A DNA stretch of 64,000 nucleotides, from positions 1-64,000 of the forward strand of contig NZ_SDGK01000010.1 in the NCBI RefSeq assembly GCF_004521965.1. Reading direction: 5' to 3'. Shown piece by piece: positions 19,108 to 28,484 of this stretch. Each line of letters starts with the position of its first letter. Position 1 is the stretch's first letter. Made by a program: the position numbers and the translations under genes. The stretch comes from Weissella cibaria (lineage in GTDB: Bacteria > Bacillota > Bacilli > Lactobacillales > Lactobacillaceae). Below the pieces are notes generated by a model. It was not told where the DNA came from, did not search any database, and saw only the letters and a list, made by a program, of their open reading frames with translations.

Positions 19108-19860
19108 ATGACACAACCAGTACTTATTGCGGATAAGTTAAATAAGACATACACCAGCGCAGCCGGGGTGGAACAACACGTTTTGAAGGACTTGTCATTG
19201 ACTGTCCCACGTGGTGAGTTTGTGGCCATCATGGGGCCTTCAGGATCAGGTAAGTCAACATTGCTCAATATCTTGTCAACGTTGATGAAGCCAACCGAAG
19301 GGGCAGTGGCTATTAACAATAAAGATATCCTCCACATGACTGACGATGAAATCTCAAACTTCCGCGGGCGTGACATGGGCTTTATATTCCAAAGTTACAA
19401 CTTGATTGAAAGTCTGACAGTGCGTGAGAATATCGCGTTGCCTTTGACACTCCAAAAAGCAAAGACACGGGTGATAAATGATGCCGTAGCGAAGGTGGCA
19501 GCATTGCTTCATATCAGCGAGTACTTGGATAAGTACCCATCAGAGTTGTCAGGTGGTCAGCAACAACGTGTTGGGGCTGCCCGTGCGTTGGTTCACGAAC
19601 CAGCTTTGATTTTCGGTGATGAGCCAACAGGAGCCTTAGATTCAGAAAATGCTCGCGAAATGATGAATTACTTGACGACAATTAACCAAGAACGTGATAT
19701 TTCCATTGTGATGGTGACGCACGATCCATTCTCAGCATCATTTGCCTCACGGATTTTGTTCCTGACAGACGGTCAAATTACGAAGACGTTAACGCGTGAT
19801 GATCGTTCACGTGAAGACTTCTATAACTATGTTTTGTCAGAACTTGGCAACTTTAACTAG
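19108..19860 (+). CDS. ABC transporter ATPase, BceA type
   Basis: 251 aa from the ATG at 19108, 7 bp after gggga; an in-frame ATG at 19057 has no ribosome binding site. Walker A GPSGSGKST (about 44-52), signature LSGGQQQRV (about 148-156) and Walker B LIFGDEPTG are intact. It pairs with the FtsX-type permease 12 bp downstream. BceAB-type transporters detoxify bacitracin and other cell-wall-active peptides, often under a two-component system. None is adjacent here, so substrate and control are open. Confidence 0.88.
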   Translation: MTQPVLIADKLNKTYTSAAGVEQHVLKDLSLTVPRGEFVAIMGPSGSGKSTLLNILSTLMKPTEGAVAINNKDILHMTDDEISNFRGRDMGFIFQSYNLIESLTVRENIALPLTLQKAKTRVINDAVAKVAALLHISEYLDKYPSELSGGQQQRVGAARALVHEPALIFGDEPTGALDSENAREMMNYLTTINQERDISIVMVTHDPFSASFASRILFLTDGQITKTLTRDDRSREDFYNYVLSELGNFN

Positions 19861-19872
19861 TGGGGTGATAAT

Positions 19873-21651
19873 ATGTTTCAAATTGCTTTAAAGTCACTCC
19901 GCGCCAAGTGGCGTGACTACACTGTGCTCTTCGTAGGATTGGTCATTTCAGCAGCTATCTTTTACATGCTGAGCGCCATCGCGTTGAACCGTGATTTTTT
20001 GTTAAATAATTCATCAATTGGTCTGATTGTGCCAGTCTTTATGGTCGGTGAATTTTTGCTAGGCGTGATTACGTTTGTGTATTTGAATTTTGCCAACAGT
20101 TTTCTGTTGCGTTTGCGTCAGTCTGAATATGGCCTAATGGCAATGCTAGGGGCGAAGAAGTCGCAAATTGGGTATTTGTTGATGCAAGAAACACTAGCCT
20201 TGGGTGTTATCTCAACGGTCATTGGTATTTTTGCAGGTATTGGGTTAACAGCTGCCAGTGGTAATTTCTTGATGAATTTGCTGGACACAAAGTTGGCAAA
20301 CTGGTCAGTATTCTCGTTTAATGCCGCATTAGCAACGTTGGTATTCTTCGTGGCTTTGTTCTTCATTAACGGGCTCTACAATCGTAGCCGACTTAGTAAG
20401 CAAGATACGTTGACACTGTTGACGGCGGACAAACAGGTTTCGCAACCAAAGCGTCACAAGATTCTTGACCCAATTCTTGGCCTGGTTGGTTTGGGCTTGT
20501 TGATTTTCAGCTATGTGATGATGCCAGGTATCGTGCATCTTGGGTTGTACGGGTTCATTGGTGTCCTTGTGCTTAACGTCTGGGGAACATACTGGTTTGT
20601 GAGCCGGACGTTGAAGATGGTCACGTATGCTTTGCGTGGATCACGTTTCAACAATCGTGGGTTACGGTCATTCTTGAACGGACAACTATTGTTCCGTTTG
20701 CCCGAGTACCAACGTATTCTAACGGTTATTTCAGTTATGTTCGGATTGGCACTTGGTGCCATGTCAGTGGGGCAAGGGTATTATCGTGCCTTGCCGCAGC
20801 AAGCACAGTCGCGTCAACCATTCACGGCGGCCTACACGTCAGATAAAATTAGCACGTCAAATTTGAAGGACATCACTTGGGAAGCCACGTATCACTACAG
20901 TGTGAATAAGGGCAAGGTATACTTTAACGGTGATGAGTTTAACGCCAAGAAGTTGCCAACAGTCGTTGAAACTGGCAAGGAAAATAAAACGCGGATTAAG
21001 TGGTTAACCGGTGATTACATGTTGGCGACGCCGGGTTCAGAATATACGCTAACGAATATTGCAGACCAAATTTTGGACAAGCAATATGGTGCAACAGCGG
21101 TTGTGACAAACAACGAGTCTGAAATGGCTGCTAAGGGGGATGTGAAATCAGTTCACTTGGTAACGGTTAAGAGTTTTGCAGCCAACGAAGCAACACTGAC
21201 GGCGAACGCAAAGCATGAAGCTCGTTTCACTGGCACGGCAATTAATCACCAAGCCGGTGTAGTAGGTACGTTTACGTTACTTAAGAACGTCTTCGGCGGT
21301 TTGGAATTCATGGGTATCTTCTTAGGAATTGCCTTCTTGGCGATGCTGGCATCAACCTTGATGTTTAAGGTATTGTCAGGGGTTGCTGATGACAAGCGTC
21401 GGTATCGTATCTTGACGATGATAGGAACGAGCAAGCGACAAGTAACGACTACGGTTGTGAAAGACTTGGGTGTCTTGTTCTTCATTCCAATGATCATCGG
21501 AACGTTAGATGTCGTTTTCGGACTACAAATGTTCAAAACATTGATGACAAATCCATACGTTGGCTTTATGCCATCGCTGATTGCCATTGTCGTTTTGTAC
21601 GTGATTTACTTTGTCATGACGATCGTTTTGTACCGCCGTTTACTTAAGTAA
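19873..21651 (+). CDS. ABC transporter permease, BceB/FtsX type
   Basis: 592 aa with about ten membrane helices. A large extracellular domain (about residues 310-455) lies between helices 8 and 9, typical of BceB-like permeases. Two FtsX-like segments lie around residues 60-180 and 475-580. ATG after ggggtga, 12 bp from the ATPase gene. It acts in the membrane with the preceding ATPase, probably in peptide-antibiotic resistance. Confidence 0.88.
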   Translation: MFQIALKSLRAKWRDYTVLFVGLVISAAIFYMLSAIALNRDFLLNNSSIGLIVPVFMVGEFLLGVITFVYLNFANSFLLRLRQSEYGLMAMLGAKKSQIGYLLMQETLALGVISTVIGIFAGIGLTAASGNFLMNLLDTKLANWSVFSFNAALATLVFFVALFFINGLYNRSRLSKQDTLTLLTADKQVSQPKRHKILDPILGLVGLGLLIFSYVMMPGIVHLGLYGFIGVLVLNVWGTYWFVSRTLKMVTYALRGSRFNNRGLRSFLNGQLLFRLPEYQRILTVISVMFGLALGAMSVGQGYYRALPQQAQSRQPFTAAYTSDKISTSNLKDITWEATYHYSVNKGKVYFNGDEFNAKKLPTVVETGKENKTRIKWLTGDYMLATPGSEYTLTNIADQILDKQYGATAVVTNNESEMAAKGDVKSVHLVTVKSFAANEATLTANAKHEARFTGTAINHQAGVVGTFTLLKNVFGGLEFMGIFLGIAFLAMLASTLMFKVLSGVADDKRRYRILTMIGTSKRQVTTTVVKDLGVLFFIPMIIGTLDVVFGLQMFKTLMTNPYVGFMPSLIAIVVLYVIYFVMTIVLYRRLLK

Positions 21652-21708
21652 TATCGGGTGCATAGACCGTATTCTTAAATTATTCATGTAATTTAAGGAC
21701 AGATACGG

Positions 21709-21821
21709 TATAATGTAAGTATTCAAAATGCTGTGGAGTAAATGACGTAAAACGTTTGTTTGAGACATTTATGACACCTGAAAGCAGGTTACCTAAACGC
21801 GCAAGGTAACCTGCTTTTTTT
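21709..21821 (+). ncRNA. Candidate small RNA or leader ending in a strong terminator
   Basis: TATAAT at 21709-21714 is followed by about 65 bp with no coding frame, then a 13-bp stem (aaagcaggttacc/ggtaacctgcttt, 21781-21817) and T-run. The stretch gtataatgtaagtat plus caaaa also occurs at 57950, again before a hairpin. The -35 region is poor, so the transcript is a hypothesis; the hairpin may simply end the ABC transporter mRNA. Confidence 0.4.
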
Positions 21822-21920
21822 GTGCATGTGTAATCCGGCACATTCCCGTAAAATGAGGCTCTATGCCAAATAGCGTTGGTCGACAATGAATTTGAAAATT
21901 AACGCGATTTGAAGAGTCGC

Positions 21921-21960
21921 AAAAAGTGGTGATGACAGAAATGTTGTCACCACTTTTTTT
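21921..21960. terminator. Bidirectional terminator
   Basis: Stem aaaaagtggtgatgac/gttgtcaccacttttt with A-run and T-run on either side. It separates the 21.7-kb transcript from the convergent transposase, whose stop overlaps the end. Confidence 0.85.
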
Positions 21961-23230
21961 AGAATTTTCCATACTTCATTTGGATACGGATGCGTCGCAT
22001 GTAATTACCGAGGTTTTGATAACCGTATGCGGTACGAGCTATTTGCTTAAGGCGACGGTTGATGCCTTCGATTTTACCGTTTGACCATGGGCAACGAAGA
22101 CTTTCGAGGATGCCTTTTAAATTGCGCTTAAAAGTACCGATGGTCACGTCCATGGCGGAACCCACCGGTTTGTAAGTGCTGATCAATGCATGAATTAGCT
22201 CGGGGCTACGCTTGTCCATTGCTTCTAAAGCTTCTTGGTACACTAAATAAGCCGCCTCGAGAACCGGAAATGATTTGAACACTAGCGTGAGAGCTTCTTC
22301 TTCCGTGATATATTCGTTCAAGCCTCGCATATATTTACGATGGGTAGTTTCTAAGTTGCTGTATTTTTTGAGGAAAAGGCGCCAGCCGTTTTTCATTATT
22401 TTGTATTCACGAGAGTGCTTATCAAGTAGATGCTGAATGCCTGTGCGAATAGTGTTGATGGCACGGGTCATTAGTTGAACGATATGGAATCGATCAATGA
22501 CAATTTGGGCATTAGGAAATAGTTCCGGCACGAGGGTAGCGTAGCTAGCGTTCATGTCCATGACGACGTGCGTGACTGCCTGGCGTTGCTTCAAAGAGAA
22601 GCCATAGAAATAACTTCGGATTGTGTTTAAATCACGACTTGGCAATATCTCCATAAAGTTGTCAGGTGATGCATACACGAAAGCGTATGATCTGCTAATT
22701 CGAATTTCATCGAAGCTTAGAACTGCTGGTAAATGACTGTAGTCATAACGATAATCCTGGAGTTCGTCGTTGATAACACGGTGAACTGTTGAGTGTGAAA
22801 GACGCAAAATAAAACCGATAACTTTCTCTGAAATATCCTCCATAGCCAGTCGAATAACTTGAAGGCGTAGGGGTTTAGAGATGTTTCGGGCTTCTTCTAA
22901 ATCGGGTGATGACACAACTACGGAAGCGTTGCACTCATGGCAGTAATAGCGCTGCTTACGCAGGCGTAGGCGGTTGTCGAAACCGTTAGTTGCGGGTAGC
23001 TTTACTTCGGTGGGTTTGCTGAAACCATTTTTGGTTAATATACTCTCTTGGCCACACAACGTGCATCGATCCATATCACCGTGTAGTGCAGCTTCATAAA
23101 CGATAGTTTTATGATTATCTTTTCCACGATATGAGATATGGTTAAATTCACCGTTATCATCCATTAAAAATTCGAAATTTGGGTCTGTTAATCCGACGCT
23201 ACGTAGGATAGAATCATTTAAAGACATCAA
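21959..23230 (-). CDS. ISL3-family transposase
   Basis: 423 aa, full length for the ISL3 family. An N-terminal zinc-binding part has CxxC pairs (CTLCGQE about residue 57 and CHECN about 97), followed by a helix-turn-helix and the DDE transposase domain (SFDEIRIS, VIDRFHIVQ, and CPWSNGKIEGINRRLKQIARTAYG near the C terminus). It has a ribosome binding site (aaggaga) and no internal stops. I could not find clear terminal inverted repeats or a target duplication, so whether it is a complete IS is uncertain. Confidence 0.88.
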   Translation of the reverse strand: MMSLNDSILRSVGLTDPNFEFLMDDNGEFNHISYRGKDNHKTIVYEAALHGDMDRCTLCGQESILTKNGFSKPTEVKLPATNGFDNRLRLRKQRYYCHECNASVVVSSPDLEEARNISKPLRLQVIRLAMEDISEKVIGFILRLSHSTVHRVINDELQDYRYDYSHLPAVLSFDEIRISRSYAFVYASPDNFMEILPSRDLNTIRSYFYGFSLKQRQAVTHVVMDMNASYATLVPELFPNAQIVIDRFHIVQLMTRAINTIRTGIQHLLDKHSREYKIMKNGWRLFLKKYSNLETTHRKYMRGLNEYITEEEALTLVFKSFPVLEAAYLVYQEALEAMDKRSPELIHALISTYKPVGSAMDVTIGTFKRNLKGILESLRCPWSNGKIEGINRRLKQIARTAYGYQNLGNYMRRIRIQMKYGKF

Positions 23231-23416
23231 TAGCTCTCCTTGTATTTTAGTTTTAGACGACTTTAGGATACACCGAGCTATTGGTGTTTTTTATTGTTGT
23301 TTTGAGAATGATTGATAAATGTAAAAAAAGCGTTGGTGATTAATCACCAACGCCAAAAAGAATAGAACCCTTTTTTTGCGTAGTCGGCGGTAATATACGA
23401 GTAAAGGGAGGTGATG

Positions 23417-23767
23417 ATGGTGGTTAGTCTGGAACAAAAGCAAGCTGAACAAGTTGTCCAGACTGTTGGGAGCGCGACAAATATTAAACGGGTAATCCAT
23501 TGTGTGACACGATTGCGCTTTTATTTAGTTGATCCCTGCAAGGTTGATTCGCCACAGTTGGTTGCAATTGATGGCGTGGCTGGAGAGGCCTTTAACGCGC
23601 TCCTTGGCCAATATCAAGTTGTGATTGGCCCTGGTGTCCATGAGGTGTATGAAATGGTGGAGAACGTCTTACAAGATGCGACGCGTGAGTCTGATGCGCA
23701 ACCAAGCACAATGGGGGCTTGGCAACGGCATCAAGCAGTGGCTGCAAGGCATAAAAAAAACCACTAG
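23417..23767 (+). CDS. Orphan PTS EIIB domain protein (glucose type)
   Basis: About 116 aa holding a single glucose-family EIIB domain, with the phosphocysteine motif HCVTRLRF near residue 30. No EIIC or EIIA is fused or adjacent. The ribosome binding site aaagggagg favours ATG 23417 or GTG 23420. The C-terminal 30 residues are basic and not part of the domain. It may be phosphorylated by another permease's EIIA or be a regulatory leftover. It runs convergent to rpmF. Confidence 0.75.
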   Translation: MVVSLEQKQAEQVVQTVGSATNIKRVIHCVTRLRFYLVDPCKVDSPQLVAIDGVAGEAFNALLGQYQVVIGPGVHEVYEMVENVLQDATRESDAQPSTMGAWQRHQAVAARHKKNH

Positions 23768-23780
23768 GACGAATCCTAGT
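23763..23780. terminator. Shared hairpin between EIIB and rpmF
   Basis: actagga-cgaa-tcctagt stem between two converging genes, with A-run on one side and T-rich sequence on the other. Confidence 0.65.
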
Positions 23781-23792
23781 AGTCTTTCTTAA

Positions 23793-23966
23793 TTACTTAG
23801 GTGCAACAACTTGCTTGCCCTTGTATGAACCATCAGCGGCCACGTGGTGGTTACGTACGTAAACACCGTTTTCGTTCATGTGGATAGCAGGCGTCTTAAG
23901 TCCGCCTTGACCACCGCGACGTGAGCGCTTTGCGTTCTTTGAAGTCTTACGTGCAGGAACTGCCAT
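23793..23966 (-). CDS. rpmF: 50S ribosomal protein L32
   Basis: 57 aa. It starts MAVPARKTSKNAKRSRR, the conserved L32 N terminus, and ends KQVVAPK. It lacks the CxxC pairs of zinc-binding L32, so it is the cysteine-free type. A ggagg ribosome binding site precedes the start on the minus strand. Missed by longer-ORF calling because of its size. Confidence 0.95.
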   Translation of the reverse strand: MAVPARKTSKNAKRSRRGGQGGLKTPAIHMNENGVYVRNHHVAADGSYKGKQVVAPK

Positions 23967-24201
23967 ATTTTTATCCTCCCTTACACCGCCGTGTCAGAAA
24001 AGAAAGGCAGTGTTTAATAATCGATTATTTTTTCAACTGTTCTAAATTACATTATTTTTTGATAGTTGTCAAGTGATGGGCGCTTTTTTCCTGTTTTGGG
24101 TATGCCGATTGAACGTTGATATCACGGGCTTTCGTTGTTTACAAAATATATGTAAAGTAAGATAATTAAACGTACCAAAAAACAAGGAGGCATATTTACT
24201 G

Positions 24202-25572
24202 ATGGCAAAAGATTCAGTAAAGGATCCGTCAGTTTCAGACGCACAAGCGACTGATGGTCCAAGTTTGGCGGAAATCAACAGCACAGTGGAAGTTCCACAA
24301 GGCGGCGGATTTTTGCGGAAGTTGATGGCGTGGAGTGGACCAGGGGCATTGGTTGCTGTTGGTTACATGGACCCAGGTAACTGGATTACGTCAATTGTCG
24401 GTGGGGCACAGTATCGATATCTATTGATTTCTGTGATCTTAGTATCTAGTTTAATTGCGATGTTGTTGCAATATATGGCGGCTAAACTAGGGATTGTGGC
24501 TCAGAAAGATCTGGCCCAAATGACGCGTGATTCCACGAATAAATGGATTGGGTACATTCTTTGGTTCATGACGGAATTGGCGATTATGGCAACGGAAATG
24601 GCCGAAGTTATCGGTGCGGCGATTGCCATCCACTTGCTGTTCGGCCTGCCACTTTTGTGGGGTGTAATTATCACAGCGCTGGATGTTTTGCTACTCTTGC
24701 TCCTGATGAAGCTCGGGTTCCGTAAGATTGAAGGTATTGTCTTAACGTTGATTATCGTGATTCTGCTTGTGTTCCTATATATGGCGTTTCTAGCAAAGCC
24801 AGATATGGGTCAGGTGGCTGTCAACTTGGTGCCACACCATGATATTTTGAAGCATGGTCAATTGATGTTGGCGTTAGGGATTGTGGGTGCGACGGTTATG
24901 CCGCACAACTTGTATCTACACTCATCGATTTCGCAGACGCGAAAGGTTGATCGGAGCGAGAAGAAGAACATTGCCGAAGCAATTCGTTTCACAACTTGGG
25001 ACTCAAACATTCAACTAACGGGTGCGTTTGTTGTTAACTCGCTATTATTGATTGTTGGTGCAGCATTGTTCTTCGGTCACGGGTCAGAGCTTGAAGCCTT
25101 TGGTGATTTGTTTAATGCCCTTAACGATAAAGAAATTGTTGGTGCAATTGCTAGCCCTGTCTTGAGCATGCTGTTCGCTATTGCGTTGTTGGCGTCAGGT
25201 CAAAACTCAACAATTACTGGTACCCTGACTGGTCAAATTATCATGGAGGGGTATACTCACTGGCGGATGCCAATGTGGCTACAACGAATTTTGACACGTG
25301 GTATTGCGTTGATTCCAATTGTGATTTTTGCCATTATCTTCGGTGCAACTGAAGGGGCCTTAGATCGTCTTTTGGTTTACTCACAAGTGTTCTTGTCAGT
25401 GGCTTTGCCATTCTCAATGTTCCCATTGATTTACTTTACGTCATCGAAGAAGTTCATGGGTGAGTTTGTTAACCCACGATGGGCGACTGTTTTAGGGTAT
25501 GCTGTGGCAGTTATCTTGACGGGATTGAATATTCAATTGATTGTTTCGACATTGGCACCATTGTTTAAGTAA
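24202..25572 (+). CDS. mntH: Nramp-family manganese transporter
   Basis: Proton-coupled divalent metal importer. 456 aa with 11 helices. The metal-binding motifs are intact: DPGNW in helix 1 (about residue 57) and MPHNLYLHS in helix 6 (about 233). The ribosome binding site is aaggagg. A usp gene follows after 15 bp, a frequent pair in lactobacilli. Manganese is the likely substrate in this group. Confidence 0.95.
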   Translation: MAKDSVKDPSVSDAQATDGPSLAEINSTVEVPQGGGFLRKLMAWSGPGALVAVGYMDPGNWITSIVGGAQYRYLLISVILVSSLIAMLLQYMAAKLGIVAQKDLAQMTRDSTNKWIGYILWFMTELAIMATEMAEVIGAAIAIHLLFGLPLLWGVIITALDVLLLLLLMKLGFRKIEGIVLTLIIVILLVFLYMAFLAKPDMGQVAVNLVPHHDILKHGQLMLALGIVGATVMPHNLYLHSSISQTRKVDRSEKKNIAEAIRFTTWDSNIQLTGAFVVNSLLLIVGAALFFGHGSELEAFGDLFNALNDKEIVGAIASPVLSMLFAIALLASGQNSTITGTLTGQIIMEGYTHWRMPMWLQRILTRGIALIPIVIFAIIFGATEGALDRLLVYSQVFLSVALPFSMFPLIYFTSSKKFMGEFVNPRWATVLGYAVAVILTGLNIQLIVSTLAPLFK

Positions 25573-25587
25573 AAAGGGGACGAGTTC

Positions 25588-26025
25588 ATGGTAGAGGCAA
25601 AGCATTTTAAACGAGTGTTGGCAGCTGTTGACGATTCAAAGTTGGGTCAACTAGCGTTAGTTAACGCTATTCACCAAGCACAAGAAGATGATTCAGAACT
25701 GATCATTGTTTCTGTCTTTGAGGCCGAACAGATGAACGTCTTTGATTACTTTTCAAAGGAAAAGAATGCTGCAGCACGTGAGGACGTCGAAGAGGCGCTT
25801 AATCGTTACCGACAAACGGCGGTTGATGCGGGCGTTAGTCATGTTGACACAGTATTCGCTGAAGGCGAGCCAGGTGAGGTGATTGTTAAAGATGTCATTC
25901 CACCAGTCAAGCCGGATATGGTCGTGATTGGGTCACACTCACAACGAGGCGTGGAAAAGTACTTTGGCTCACAATCTAGTTATGTGGCAAATAATGCCCC
26001 TGTAACAGTCATGATTGTTCGCTGA
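25588..26025 (+). CDS. Universal stress protein, UspA family
   Basis: 145 aa. The ATP-binding signature G-2x-G-9x-G(S/T) is present near the C terminus (GSHSQRGVEKYFGSQSS). ATG after aaaagggga, 15 bp behind mntH and before a terminator, so co-transcribed with it. Cytoplasmic; a link to manganese or acid stress is inferred from context only. Confidence 0.9.
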   Translation: MVEAKHFKRVLAAVDDSKLGQLALVNAIHQAQEDDSELIIVSVFEAEQMNVFDYFSKEKNAAAREDVEEALNRYRQTAVDAGVSHVDTVFAEGEPGEVIVKDVIPPVKPDMVVIGSHSQRGVEKYFGSQSSYVANNAPVTVMIVR

Positions 26026-26037
26026 TTTTAAAGGTAT

Positions 26038-26076
26038 ATAAAAGCACTTTAACTGAATTGTTAAGGTGCTTTTTTG
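26038..26076 (+). terminator. Terminator of mntH-usp
   Basis: Stem aaagcactttaac/gttaaggtgcttt with T6. Confidence 0.85.
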
Positions 26077-26183
26077 GTATTTTGACGGTCTTAATTAGGT
26101 TCCTTTTCCGGCTGACAAGGCTTGTGGTTTACTGTACAATGGTTAGCGTTATATAACTTTGGGATATTTTGTGGAGGGTAATG

Positions 26184-26642
26184 ATGGAACTGTTAAGTCA
26201 GTATATCGATGCGTATTTATCAACGCTGAAGTATTTAGACGAAGTTGTTTCGGAGCCGGCAGCTGATTATGGGTTGTCGTTCGAACAATATTTGATTATG
26301 CATAGCATCGCTGATCAGGATGGGCTAACGCTAACTGATGTCGTTGAACGACGACATGTTACGCGGGCAGCCGTATCACGTCAAATTAAGATGCTGTTGA
26401 AGAAGGAATTCATTTATCAAGAGGCTGATGAAATGGATCGGCGCCGCATGCTGCTACATTTGACTGAAGCTGGCGCGGATGTTGAACAAATTGTGACGAA
26501 GCGCGTCGAAAATCGCTTTGATGGTTGGGTGGAATCTTTTGGGGAAGATAAAGCACACAAAGTGTTGGCGTTTATCCGTCAGTTTGACGATAAGGTCGTT
26601 TCAAAGACGAAGGCGAAAGTAAAAGCGCGAAACTTAGAGTAA
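26184..26642 (+). CDS. MarR-family regulator
   Basis: 152 aa winged-helix regulator. The DNA-binding part (about residues 45-100) has the family pattern LTDVVERRHVTRAAVSRQIKMLLKKEF followed by a DRRRMLLHLTEAG wing. ATG at 26184 lies 5 bp after ggaggg; a TTG 15 bp upstream is less likely. Monocistronic, with no obvious target beside it. Confidence 0.85.
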   Translation: MELLSQYIDAYLSTLKYLDEVVSEPAADYGLSFEQYLIMHSIADQDGLTLTDVVERRHVTRAAVSRQIKMLLKKEFIYQEADEMDRRRMLLHLTEAGADVEQIVTKRVENRFDGWVESFGEDKAHKVLAFIRQFDDKVVSKTKAKVKARNLE

Positions 26643-26653
26643 TAGCATGAGAT

Positions 26654-26690
26654 GCCGGACAGATCAGAGGGGGATTTGTCCGGCTTTTTT
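26654..26690 (+). terminator. Terminator after the MarR gene
   Basis: Stem gccggaca/tgtccggc with T6. Confidence 0.85.
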
Positions 26691-26959
26691 ATAAAAAGGG
26701 ATGATTTTACATCATTTTTGGTACTTTTCGTTGTTTAACTAAGTATTGCAGTCAGATAGTAAGTGTTCAGAGATGAACCGTGGTTTCTCTCTCTATTAGG
26801 TCACGTAGAACTCTTTTCTCTTTATCTTAATTTACGTTAAGAAAAAAACAGTAGCCTCTCACCACTGAAATTAAATGCTACGCGGATATGCGGGACTTTT
26901 GGTTATTATTGAGGCTTGAATTCGTTTGCTGGTTGTTGTATCATATAGAAGTTGATTTT
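26691..26959. other. Intergenic stretch before tRNA-Gln
   Basis: No gene seen. Presumably holds the tRNA promoter; ggttgttgtatcatatag shortly before the tRNA is a possible -10 region. Confidence 0.4.
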
Positions 26960-27031
26960 TGGGCATTAGCCAAGCGGTAAGGCAACGGTTTCTGGTACCG
27001 TCATGCACTGGTTCGAATCCAGTATGCCCAG
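26960..27031 (+). tRNA. tRNA-Gln(CTG)
   Basis: 72 nt. The acceptor stem tgggcat pairs with atgccca, the anticodon stem acggt/accgt encloses the loop ttCTGgt, and the T-arm contains ggttcgaatcc. CCA is not encoded. Its 3' end forms the left attachment site of the integrated element. Confidence 0.93.
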
Positions 27032-27032
27032 T
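27019..27032 (+). other. attL core (within tRNA-Gln)
   Basis: 14-bp direct repeat ccagtatgcccagt, identical to 36038-36051. It covers the T-arm end and acceptor 3' strand, so integration leaves the tRNA intact. Confidence 0.8.
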
Positions 27033-27046
27033 TAGAGAGATTGAGG

Positions 27047-27092
27047 AACCTTGATATATGGGCGTTTGAGCTTGATATATCAAGGTTTTTTC
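27047..27092 (+). terminator. Terminator of tRNA-Gln, inside the island
   Basis: Stem aaccttgatatat/atatatcaaggtt followed by T6. It lies past attL, so the island supplies the tRNA's current terminator. Confidence 0.8.
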
Positions 27093-27099
27093 TTAAAAG

Positions 27100-27186
27100 T
27101 ACACCACTTGGTACACCATTAGATTGTATTAGATTTCATAGAGTTTTAACCGCTGGTGTACTTGCCGGTGTACCGAGCGGTGTACT
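27100..27186. promoter_or_regulatory. Left integrase arm-type sites
   Basis: Five copies of the heptamer ggtgtac: two inverted (27100-27118) and three direct (27155, 27167, 27179). The segment ggtgtacttgccggtgtac at 27155-27173 recurs exactly at the right end. Their place between attL and the integrase gene fits arm-binding sites of a tyrosine integrase. Confidence 0.65.
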
Positions 27187-27200
27187 GAACTCAAAATAAT

Positions 27201-27246
27201 AAACGCCCTTGTACAAAGCCGTAGCAGACTGTATAAGGGCGTTTTG
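27201..27246 (-). terminator. Terminator of the integrase gene
   Basis: Stem aaacgccctt/aagggcgttt just past the integrase stop; on the minus strand it leads into a T-rich stretch. Confidence 0.7.
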
Positions 27247-27254
27247 TGTTGTTG

Positions 27255-28397
27255 TTAGAAGTTTACCAATGATGTGAATGTTTCTGCCGTGTTGGCGCGC
27301 ATTTCATCCGTGACGGACGCATAGATGTTAAGTGTGGTCTGAATATCATCATGGCCCACTTGTGCTTGCAGCGTCTTAATATCCATGCCAGCTTGAACCG
27401 CTAACGTGATGTACGTGTGGCGTAGACCGTGGATGTTGATAGGTGGCACGTCAGTTCCCTTGATTGCAGCTAACAGCCATGACCGCGGCTGATTGGCGCT
27501 GATACGACCAGTTAGTCGCAGATTAGACCAAACCACGTCAGCCGTCTTTCCTTGTTTCATAAGGTGACGCCCTTGGATAGCACGCCATTGTTTGAGATAG
27601 CCAGCAGTCCGAAGATCTAACTTTACAGTGCGCTTGCCGGCCTCTGTCTTGGGTCTATCAATAACCACACCCTGACCAGTAACCTCACTCATAGTCTTAT
27701 TGACATCAATATAAGGGTTGGCACCGTCTAAGTGGACATCTGACCATGTAATAGCCCTAAGTTCACCGTTACGCATACCAGTCCATGCCAGAGTTCGCAG
27801 ATAAGCCAGTTTGTGCATTGATTCAAGGTTATCGTATTTATCCTGTACAGCTGACCAGAACGCAGCTAACTGTTTGCGGTCATAGAAGTCCACACGGTCA
27901 GTGTAAACGGGCTTAGCCTTAGCCTTGGGATATAACACCGTGTCAAACGGGTTGCTGTCCATTAGTTCCAAAGACACCGCCATAGCCAGCATTTTCTTGA
28001 AGTAGTTTACTTGTCGCTTGTAGGTAGTGTTATTCTTGGCCATTGCATTAACCCAGCGCTGAATGTCACGTTTCTTGATGTCTTTAATTTTCACACCGTC
28101 AAACCATGCTGACGTTAGTATGTGATGTTCAAACAGTTTCTGTACCTTGGCATATGATACCGGCTTTACTGACCGCTTGTAGTCATCAAACCACTGGTTA
28201 AATAGTTGGTTGGTTGTCATGTTGACGTTGACCGTTTCAAACTGACCATTATCAATAGCAACCTTTACCTGACGTTCAAACTGACTAGCCAGTGTCTTAG
28301 TTGGGAAGTGTCCTTTCTTTTCATGACGCTTGCCAAGGCTGTCACGGTATGACACACGGACGAACCAAGTGCCATTAGATTCTTTCTTAATACTCAT
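27255..28397 (-). CDS. int: Tyrosine integrase of the island
   Basis: Site-specific recombinase that inserts and excises the island. 380 aa. The N-terminal arm-binding domain (about 1-55) is followed by a core-binding helical domain (about 60-165). The catalytic domain carries all the visible key residues: Arg in WTGMRNGELR (about 211), His-x-x-Arg in HGLRHTYI (about 328), GHDD and the nucleophile Tyr in LNIYASV (about 362). It lies next to attL and is transcribed toward it, as is usual. Confidence 0.95.
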   Translation of the reverse strand: MSIKKESNGTWFVRVSYRDSLGKRHEKKGHFPTKTLASQFERQVKVAIDNGQFETVNVNMTTNQLFNQWFDDYKRSVKPVSYAKVQKLFEHHILTSAWFDGVKIKDIKKRDIQRWVNAMAKNNTTYKRQVNYFKKMLAMAVSLELMDSNPFDTVLYPKAKAKPVYTDRVDFYDRKQLAAFWSAVQDKYDNLESMHKLAYLRTLAWTGMRNGELRAITWSDVHLDGANPYIDVNKTMSEVTGQGVVIDRPKTEAGKRTVKLDLRTAGYLKQWRAIQGRHLMKQGKTADVVWSNLRLTGRISANQPRSWLLAAIKGTDVPPINIHGLRHTYITLAVQAGMDIKTLQAQVGHDDIQTTLNIYASVTDEMRANTAETFTSLVNF

Positions 28398-28415
28398 GTT
28401 TAATACCTTTACCTA

Positions 28416-28430
28416 ACGAGCGCCCAACTC
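28416..28430. repeat. 15-bp direct repeat acgagcgcccaactc, copy 1
   Basis: Recurs exactly at 30602-30616. Both copies are in non-coding parts of the island: one just upstream of int, one in the gap before the excisionase-like gene. Confidence 0.55.
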
Positions 28431-28484
28431 TTCTATGTATCGGCTGTCCAATGAGTGTATATGTTCTTGAAAGTTTTTTATAGA

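Noticed and set aside
18660-19376. Minus-strand 238-codon ORF over the palindrome and the start of the ABC transporter gene
   Set aside because: It overlaps the well-supported BceA-type gene and promoter and follows the low-stop composition of the palindromic repeat; no ribosome binding site or domain.
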